From NCBI GenBank assembly GCA_031290005.1, contig JAITOJ010000032.1:1-16122 (forward strand): a DNA stretch of 16,122 nt, written 5' to 3'. The stretch is from Treponema sp. (GTDB taxonomy: Bacteria; Spirochaetota; Spirochaetia; Treponematales; Treponemataceae). The notes beneath the pieces are model-generated. The model did not search any database. It was not told where the DNA came from and worked only from the letters and a program-made list of their open reading frames with translations. The first letter of the stretch is position 1. Each line of letters begins with the position of its first letter. The translations under genes were made by a program, and so were the position numbers. Of the stretch, positions 11,787 through 16,122 are shown in pieces.

Positions 11787-14738
11787 TTAGTACTCCCAGT
11801 TAGCCGTTGTCGAGCTGTCCAGGTTTACCCCCATCCCGGCGGTGCTGTTTCGTTTTTTGCCGCTGCTGCTGACATACACCGCGTGTCCGTCGTTGTAGAA
11901 GGCGGTGTTTTCCGTAGAGTCGGCGGTATGCGTATTGTTGGTGTCCCCATAGATGGTGCCGCCGGTTTTGGTGAAGCTGCCGCTGTGGACATATACCCCG
12001 CCGCCGTAGGTGAAGGCCCTATTGCCGGAAATCGTGGCGCTGCCGCTCATGGTGAAGCTGCCACTGCTATACACCCCGCCGCCGGAGGAGGCCCTATTGT
12101 CGGAAACCGTGGCGCTATCGCTCATGGTGAAGTTGCTGCCGCTGCTGCCGCTGAAATACACCCCGCCGCCGAGGCCGGCAGTATTGCCGGAAAACGTAGC
12201 GCTGACGCTCATGGTGAAGCTGCCGCTGTAGACATATACCCCGCCGCCGACGGAGGAGGCTGTATTGCCGGAAATCGTGGCGTTATCGCTCATGGTGAAG
12301 CTGCGGGTGCTGCCGCCGCTGAAATACACCCCGCCGCCGCCGGAGGCTGTATTGCCGGATACCGTAGCGTTATCGCTCATGGTGAAGCTGCCACTGCCAG
12401 ACACCCCGCCGCCGTCGGTTGCCGTATTGCCGGTTATCGCGGCACTATCGCTCATCGTGAAGCTGCCACTGCCAGACACCCCGCCGCCGGAGCCGGAGGC
12501 CGTATTGTCGGAAACCGTGGCGTTATCGCTCATCGTGAAGCTGCCACTGCTAGACACCCCGCCGCCGTCGGTTGCCGTATTGCCGGTTATCGCGGCGTTA
12601 TCGCTCATCGTGAAGCTGCCGCCGGAGACATGCACCCCGCCGCCGTGGCCGCGAGACACCCCAACGCCGTCGGTTGCCGTATTGCCGGTTATCGTGGCGT
12701 TATCGCTCATCGTGAAGCTGCCCCTGCTATACACCCCGCCGCCGTAGGAGTGATAGGAGGAGGTGGAGGAGGCCGTATTGCCGGTTATCGCGGCGTTATC
12801 GCTCATGGTGAAGCTGCCGATGACATACACCCCGCCGCCGTAGGTGCCGTAGGAGGTGAAGGAGGCCGTATTGCCGGTTATTTTGGCGGTCCCTTTCATA
12901 GCCAGCGTACCGCCGCTGTTTACACGAACCAGCGAATCGGTATTACTGGTCCTCCCCTGCAGCGTAACGTTGTCGTCCAGCGTCAGCGTAACACCGGAAC
13001 CTACGGTAAACATACTGCCGTTGCTGCTCAGGTTGACCGTCCGCTCTGCGGTAGCGCCCCTCAAGGTTACCTTTACTGTTTTACCGCTGTAGGAGAGCTC
13101 TGTTGGCGCGATGGTTTCATCCGCGTTAAGTTCGTAGGTATAGTCGCCGTTATTGACCGCGTTACTTGAAAGCCGTGCGAGAAAATCCGCAAGACTGTCT
13201 ACGGCAGGGTTCACCCCGCTCATGGTCAGCACCGCCGATACATTCCCCGCAGCGTCTTTCACGACGATGTACGCCTTGTACTGCGTACCCGCCATAAGCC
13301 CCGTAACGCTGATGGTGTTCTGGCTTGCGCTTGCGGCGGCGCTTCCCTTGGCAACCGCCGTGCCCTGCGCCTGGATAGTCGCGGCACTGGGCGCATTAGC
13401 GCTTGCCGCCAGTACCAGATAGTAGTAGGTTCCCACTTCGTCGGACGTAAACTCCAGCGTTGCGGTGGTTCCCGCCGTTGTTGTCAGATCCTCCACGCTT
13501 CCCGCACTGATCGTGGGCGCGGTGGTGTCTCTCGTTACGGTAACAGCCGCCGATGTCCCTTTATGGGTAACTACGCCGCCCGCCGTAGTAATGGTCAGGG
13601 ACACGGTAATCGCTCCGCCGTCCACCAAGGTCAATTCGCCGGTGCCGGTGTTGATCGTTGCCACCGCCGTACCGCCGCCCACAATGGCGAAAGCCGCCGT
13701 GCTGCCGCCCTTGGCTGTGCTAATCTCCGCGGCGTTGCTTGGCGTCGCCGTCGTTCCCGCCGCGCCGGTGAAGGGCGCGTATACCGGGGACAGGGTTTGC
13801 GCCGCCGGGTGTATGGTAATCGCCGCGCTGTTGGTCTTGGGCGGAACTACGCCGCCGGGAGTGGTGTAGCTGATGGTGGCAGTTCCCGCAGTAAGCGCCG
13901 ATACCGCGCCGGTGCTTGCGTTGATGCTTGCCACAGCGGGAGCGCTGGATGCCCAGGTAACCACGCCGCTGTTTTCCGTGGTGGCTGCCGTGGCAATAAC
14001 GGTCTCGCCGATTTGCAGCGTACCGCCCAGGCCGGTGATTGCCGCGCCCGGCTCCGCCGCGCTCACTATAACATCAATGGTCTGGGTGTAAGCGGTTCCC
14101 AGCGCTGTCCCATTGGCAATGGTTGCAATCACCTTCACCGTACCGTCGCCGCCAGCGGTCAGGCTGTTGCCGCTGAGTTCCGCATTGGCGGCGGTGGTGC
14201 CGGTGGGGTTAATGCTCCACACAATCGTCTTGTTGGTGGCGTTCGCCGGGACAACCGTGCCGGTCAGGGCCAGCGGAGTATTCACATACACCGAGCTTGG
14301 CGCACCGGTAATGTTGGTAACCGCCACAAAGGCCGGTTCCGCCACGGTAAACCCACAGGCTTTGGCAAAAGTCTTGCCCTTGGTGTCCTTTGCCTGGACG
14401 CGCACGGTGTAGTTCCCCGCCGTCAGCGCGGAGGAGCCTACTTTGAGCTCTGTCCCGGTAATCGTAAACAAGCCGTTGTTGCTATCGCCATCGCCGTCAA
14501 CCAGCGTATAGGTGAACGCGCCAGTGCCGCCGTCAGAAGCGGCCTTGCTGAAGGTTCCCGCCACCGCGCCGGCGGCTGTGTTGGCGTTGTCCGCCCGCAA
14601 GCCCGCTGTTTGAGTGAACGTGAAGCCCGTGATTTTCGGGTCATCAGGTGTGTTTGTGTTTTCGCACCCCATAGTTACAAACGCCAAGGCCAGGACAACC
14701 CCAGCCAGCGCTCCCAAAAGCATGATATGCTTTTTCAT
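11787..14738 (-). CDS. Large surface lipoprotein: Ig-like domains plus POMP-type beta-helix repeats
   Basis: No gene name. The 983-residue protein has a signal peptide and a relaxed lipobox ending VTMGC (Cys25), as tolerated in spirochaetes, so it is probably lipid-anchored. Residues ~35-133 resemble a cadherin-like domain (NNGLFTITGTELKVG, AGNYTVRVQAKDTKG); ~137-226 and ~230-312 are Big_2 bacterial Ig-like (TWASSAPAVASINASTGAVS); ~405-505 is fibronectin-III-like (YKAYIVVKDAAGNVS). From ~515 a beta-helix cap leads into about 12 repeats (~610-930) of the GGGVYxSGSFTMSDNAxITGNTA type, like polymorphic outer-membrane proteins. There is no autotransporter barrel; the end is STTANWEY. Shine-Dalgarno AAAGGGG precedes the ATG. 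Probably an adhesin or surface scaffold; ligand unknown. Composition is extreme in Thr, Ser, Gly and Ala. Confidence 0.85.
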   Translation of the reverse strand: MKKHIMLLGALAGVVLALAFVTMGCENTNTPDDPKITGFTFTQTAGLRADNANTAAGAVAGTFSKAASDGGTGAFTYTLVDGDGDSNNGLFTITGTELKVGSSALTAGNYTVRVQAKDTKGKTFAKACGFTVAEPAFVAVTNITGAPSSVYVNTPLALTGTVVPANATNKTIVWSINPTGTTAANAELSGNSLTAGGDGTVKVIATIANGTALGTAYTQTIDVIVSAAEPGAAITGLGGTLQIGETVIATAATTENSGVVTWASSAPAVASINASTGAVSALTAGTATISYTTPGGVVPPKTNSAAITIHPAAQTLSPVYAPFTGAAGTTATPSNAAEISTAKGGSTAAFAIVGGGTAVATINTGTGELTLVDGGAITVSLTITTAGGVVTHKGTSAAVTVTRDTTAPTISAGSVEDLTTTAGTTATLEFTSDEVGTYYYLVLAASANAPSAATIQAQGTAVAKGSAAASASQNTISVTGLMAGTQYKAYIVVKDAAGNVSAVLTMSGVNPAVDSLADFLARLSSNAVNNGDYTYELNADETIAPTELSYSGKTVKVTLRGATAERTVNLSSNGSMFTVGSGVTLTLDDNVTLQGRTSNTDSLVRVNSGGTLAMKGTAKITGNTASFTSYGTYGGGVYVIGSFTMSDNAAITGNTASSTSSYHSYGGGVYSRGSFTMSDNATITGNTATDGVGVSRGHGGGVHVSGGSFTMSDNAAITGNTATDGGGVSSSGSFTMSDNATVSDNTASGSGGGVSGSGSFTMSDSAAITGNTATDGGGVSGSGSFTMSDNATVSGNTASGGGGVYFSGGSTRSFTMSDNATISGNTASSVGGGVYVYSGSFTMSVSATFSGNTAGLGGGVYFSGSSGSNFTMSDSATVSDNRASSGGGVYSSGSFTMSGSATISGNRAFTYGGGVYVHSGSFTKTGGTIYGDTNNTHTADSTENTAFYNDGHAVYVSSSGKKRNSTAGMGVNLDSSTTANWEY
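11955..12915 (-). repeat. Tandem ~70-100 bp coding repeats of the lipoprotein
   Basis: About twelve units carry the core TCGCTCAT(G/C)GTGAAGCTGCC on the + strand, encoding GSFTMSD. Two blocks 153 bases apart (starting 12388 and 12541) are identical at 57 of 60 compared bases, a sign of recent duplication of a two-unit block. Confidence 0.9.
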
Positions 14739-14859
14739 ATAATCCCCTTTGGCGCTTAACGCCCGCCCGGCTATTGTTCTTTTCCGCCCCTACGGGCGGG
14801 TTTTTCCAAAAACTACCGTATCAAGCCTCTTGATACCGGGGAATCAACTCCCTTGATTC
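14739..14859 (-). other. Leader region of the lipoprotein gene with competing hairpins
   Basis: No gene. Inverted repeats are CCGGGGAATCAA/TTGATTCCCCGG (14836-14864, loop CTCCC), GTATCAAG/CTTGATAC (14818-14836), CCGCCC/GGGCGG (14784-14799) and the alternative CCCGCCCG/CGGGCGGG (14762-14800). The two GC-rich pairs share one arm and exclude each other. I find no convincing - strand promoter. A TTTTT run at 14801-14805 follows the GC hairpin only on the + strand, where no gene precedes it. Confidence 0.55.
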
Positions 14860-15019
14860 CCCGGGAACTAGACCCCAATACCCAGGGGATCTGACCCCCA
14901 GATACCCAGGGAACTAGCCCCCAGATCCCCGGGGATCTGACCCCCAGATACCTAGGGAACTAGCCCCCAGATACCCAGGGGATCTGACCCCCAGATCCCG
15001 GGGGATCAGCCTCCTCACC
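14860..15019 (-). repeat. Seven alternating 21-24 bp tandem repeats
   Basis: Units start at 14860, 14881, 14905, 14927, 14951, 14974 and 14997 and begin CCC(A/C/T)GGG. Type A carries GGGAACTAG (14860, 14905, 14951) and type B GGGGATCTGA (14881, 14927, 14974, degenerate 14997), giving a 46-47 bp higher-order period. B units plus the next boundary form GGGGATCTG/CAGATCCCC hairpins. The stop codon of the upstream gene lies within the fifth unit. Confidence 0.85.
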
Positions 15020-15856
15020 CACCGGCCCGGCGGCTTCGGCCCCTGAGCCTTCGGTTGCTGAGCCTGTCGAAGCAGTCGAAGGGCCCACGGTCAGGTCGCC
15101 GCTCCAAATAGTCCGGACGTCTTTGAGCAAGGTGCCGCTTCCCGCAAACTGGGTATTGATTTGTACCCTGCACGTCCCGTTGGGCAGGCTGGCCGGCAGC
15201 AGCGCGATAATCTTGGACGCCGTGTTTTCCACGTAAGGCAGCGGAACCACCGTCGAGAAGGCTTGTCCGCTGGCATACGCGCCGCTCACCCGCAGCCCCA
15301 CCCCGGTCTTTGTCCCCGCAATCTTTATCTGGTGACCCGTAATCACCACCACGCCGCCGGGGGTCAGGGTCTCGTTCACCGCGCCGCTGGCCACGTCCTG
15401 CACCTCGTCGATGTAGGCCGGGCTTTCCGCCTGACCATCGCAGACCAGGGTGATGGCCCCGGCCATGCGGCTCAATTCAGCGCGGATGCGGGTGCGGAAG
15501 GTGATAGGGTGCTTTTCCCGGTCGCTTGCTTCGTTGGGGTGTTCCCAGGTGCCGCCCACGCGGGGGTGGATGGACACGGGGCCCAGGTTGACCGCGAAGC
15601 CGTCGCAGAGCTGGTACTTTAACTCCGCCATGAGCTGTTCGTGGTAGTCCAAGAGATCCGCCACGTTGCCGGTGAATCCGGCGCGGTTTTTGAGGGACGC
15701 GGCCAGGTCCAGCACGGTGAGCATGTTTTCACGCTCCGTGCGGGCCACGAAAGTACCTTCCACGTCTTTCAGGTAGTTTGGGTACAGCTTGACGTGTACC
15801 CGGTGCAGTTTTTCGATCAACTCGTTAATGAGCGCAGTTGCCGACAGTGATGCCAT
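14960..15856 (-). CDS. HU/IHF-like DNA-binding protein with DUF4469 domain
   Basis: Function not established. Of 298 residues, ~15-125 match the HU-like DNA-binding domain found in Bacteroidetes/Treponema proteins (LYPNYLKDVEGTFVARTERE, LAASLKNRAGFTGNVADLLDY, DGFAVNLGPVSIHPRVGGTW) and ~150-255 match DUF4469 (TLTPGGVVVITGHQIKIAG, GLRVSGAY, LLKDVRTIWSGDLTV), an Ig-like beta domain in recall. The tail (258-298) is low complexity, made from a dispersed-repeat-like stretch and then the tandem array (SGGQIPWVSGG). The frame is open to 15904, but ATG 15856 is chosen because AAGGAGG lies ~6 bases upstream and the extra residues come from a terminator-like hairpin. It is upstream of and codirectional with the lipoprotein gene. 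It may be a nucleoid or mobile-element-linked protein. Confidence 0.85.
   Translation of the reverse strand: MASLSATALINELIEKLHRVHVKLYPNYLKDVEGTFVARTERENMLTVLDLAASLKNRAGFTGNVADLLDYHEQLMAELKYQLCDGFAVNLGPVSIHPRVGGTWEHPNEASDREKHPITFRTRIRAELSRMAGAITLVCDGQAESPAYIDEVQDVASGAVNETLTPGGVVVITGHQIKIAGTKTGVGLRVSGAYASGQAFSTVVPLPYVENTASKIIALLPASLPNGTCRVQINTQFAGSGTLLKDVRTIWSGDLTVGPSTASTGSATEGSGAEAAGPVGEEADPPGSGGQIPWVSGG
15042..15083 (-). repeat. Dispersed-repeat-like element inside the DUF4469 gene
   Basis: The - strand carries CTTCGACTGCTTCGACAGG followed by CTCAGCAACCGAAGGCTCAG. The TTCGACAGGCTCAG core is a motif I recall as a common dispersed repeat in many bacterial genomes. Here it encodes the linker STASTGSATEGSGAEAAG, after the last folded domain. 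Confidence 0.5.
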
Positions 15857-15883
15857 AATTGGCCTCCTTGGAGAAAAAAATAT

Positions 15884-15919
15884 AAAAAAAACCGGCGTGT
15901 CCATACGGGCACGTCCGGT
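15884..15919 (-). terminator. Terminator-like hairpin just 5' of the DUF4469 gene
   Basis: On the - strand ACCGG(A)CGTG pairs with CACGCCGGT (plus 15910-15919 with 15891-15899, one bulged A), followed directly by a run of eight T (plus 15891-15884). Only 27 bases, filled by a ribosome site, separate it from the ATG. It may end an upstream gene beyond the window or act as an attenuator. Confidence 0.75.
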
Positions 15920-16122
15920 AGTTTCAAGAGGAAATGTATTGTGTCTGTATTAGTTAGTTGTGCGCTTCCCTGCCAAGGAGGGCAAGTTTGCGACCCGTCC
16001 GGGGGGGGGGGGGGGGGGGGGGGGTTTTTTTTATAAAAATGGTGTTGATAATATAGGGGGTTGTGTTGGAAAACATGCGGTTTTTTGGGGTGTTTAGCCC
16101 ACCGGGGGGGGGGTTTGTGTTT
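15920..16122. other. Gene-free window end with G homopolymers, probably low quality
   Basis: No open frame is supported. A run of 24 G (16001-16024) is followed by 8 T and then a G/T-rich, C-poor stretch with another run of 10 G (16104-16113). This looks like an assembly or sequencing artefact at a contig end; a true homopolymer cannot be excluded. Confidence 0.6.

Noticed and set aside
11594..11803. Small + strand gene (69 aa)
   Set aside because: No ribosome site, runs through the 13-bp palindrome and into the lipoprotein 3' end, low-complexity content.
11751..13169. Long + strand open frame (472 aa) with AHGEAA/IHPAA repeats
   Set aside because: It is the antisense shadow of the lipoprotein repeats; it has no ribosome site and no family resemblance, whereas the - strand frame has a signal peptide and domains.
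13563..14759. Long + strand open frame (398 aa)
   Set aside because: Antisense to the Ig-like part of the lipoprotein, high Arg/Gly composition typical of shadow frames in GC-rich DNA.
14860..15019. CRISPR array
   Set aside because: The 21-24 bp units are directly adjacent without unique spacers and there are no cas genes.
15857..15904. 16-residue N-terminal extension of the DUF4469 protein
   Set aside because: It would be translated from the terminator-like hairpin and T-run; the strong AAGGAGG supports ATG 15856.

Overview
The window reads as chromosome of a spirochaete, most likely a treponeme; a termite-gut or other host-associated member would fit but cannot be proven here. The reasons are the gene order rpmF-acpP-rnc and ispE-spoVG-tRNA-Gln-rplY, an anaerobic NrdG-type reductase activase, relaxed lipoboxes, and a repeat-rich surface lipoprotein beside an HU-like/DUF4469 gene. 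No species name can be fixed from the sequence alone.

Region 1 (1-6140, all +) is a housekeeping block: the 3' part of purH, mraY, then a strong promoter and rpmF, acpP, rnc, an RluA-type pseudouridine synthase, an uncharacterised P-loop protein with an Asp23-like tail, and an acyl-ACP thioesterase. It mixes purine, peptidoglycan, ribosome and fatty-acid functions. Spacing is tight and several junctions look translationally coupled.

Region 2 (6141-9495) starts with a two-gene class III ribonucleotide reductase accessory operon. Its first protein joins a stand-alone glycyl-radical-like tail to a glutaredoxin-like domain, and its second is the radical-SAM activase NrdG. The promoter carries a good NrdR-box-like palindrome on its -10 element. 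A secreted beta-rich protein follows, convergent with and overlapping the 3' end of apbE, which is on the - strand.

Region 3 (9457-11475, +) holds ispE (promoter almost touching the start codon), spoVG, tRNA-Gln(TTG) and rplY (L25/CTC), closed by a clear intrinsic terminator. The promoter for tRNA-Gln/rplY overlaps the spoVG stop codon.

Region 4 (11476-16122, genes on -) is accessory in character. It holds a 363-bp gene-free stretch full of hairpins, a 983-aa lipoprotein with Ig-like domains and about a dozen POMP/beta-helix repeats, an array of alternating 21-24 bp tandem repeats that forms the 3' end of the next gene, and a protein with an HU-like DNA-binding domain plus DUF4469. A terminator-like hairpin sits just 5' of that gene. 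The last ~120 bases, with a 24-G run, look like low-quality contig end or an extreme homopolymer and hold no gene I can support.

The most noteworthy candidates are the glycyl-radical-tail/redoxin fusion with its NrdR-like control, the P-loop/Asp23-like protein, and the repeat-built lipoprotein/DUF4469 locus.
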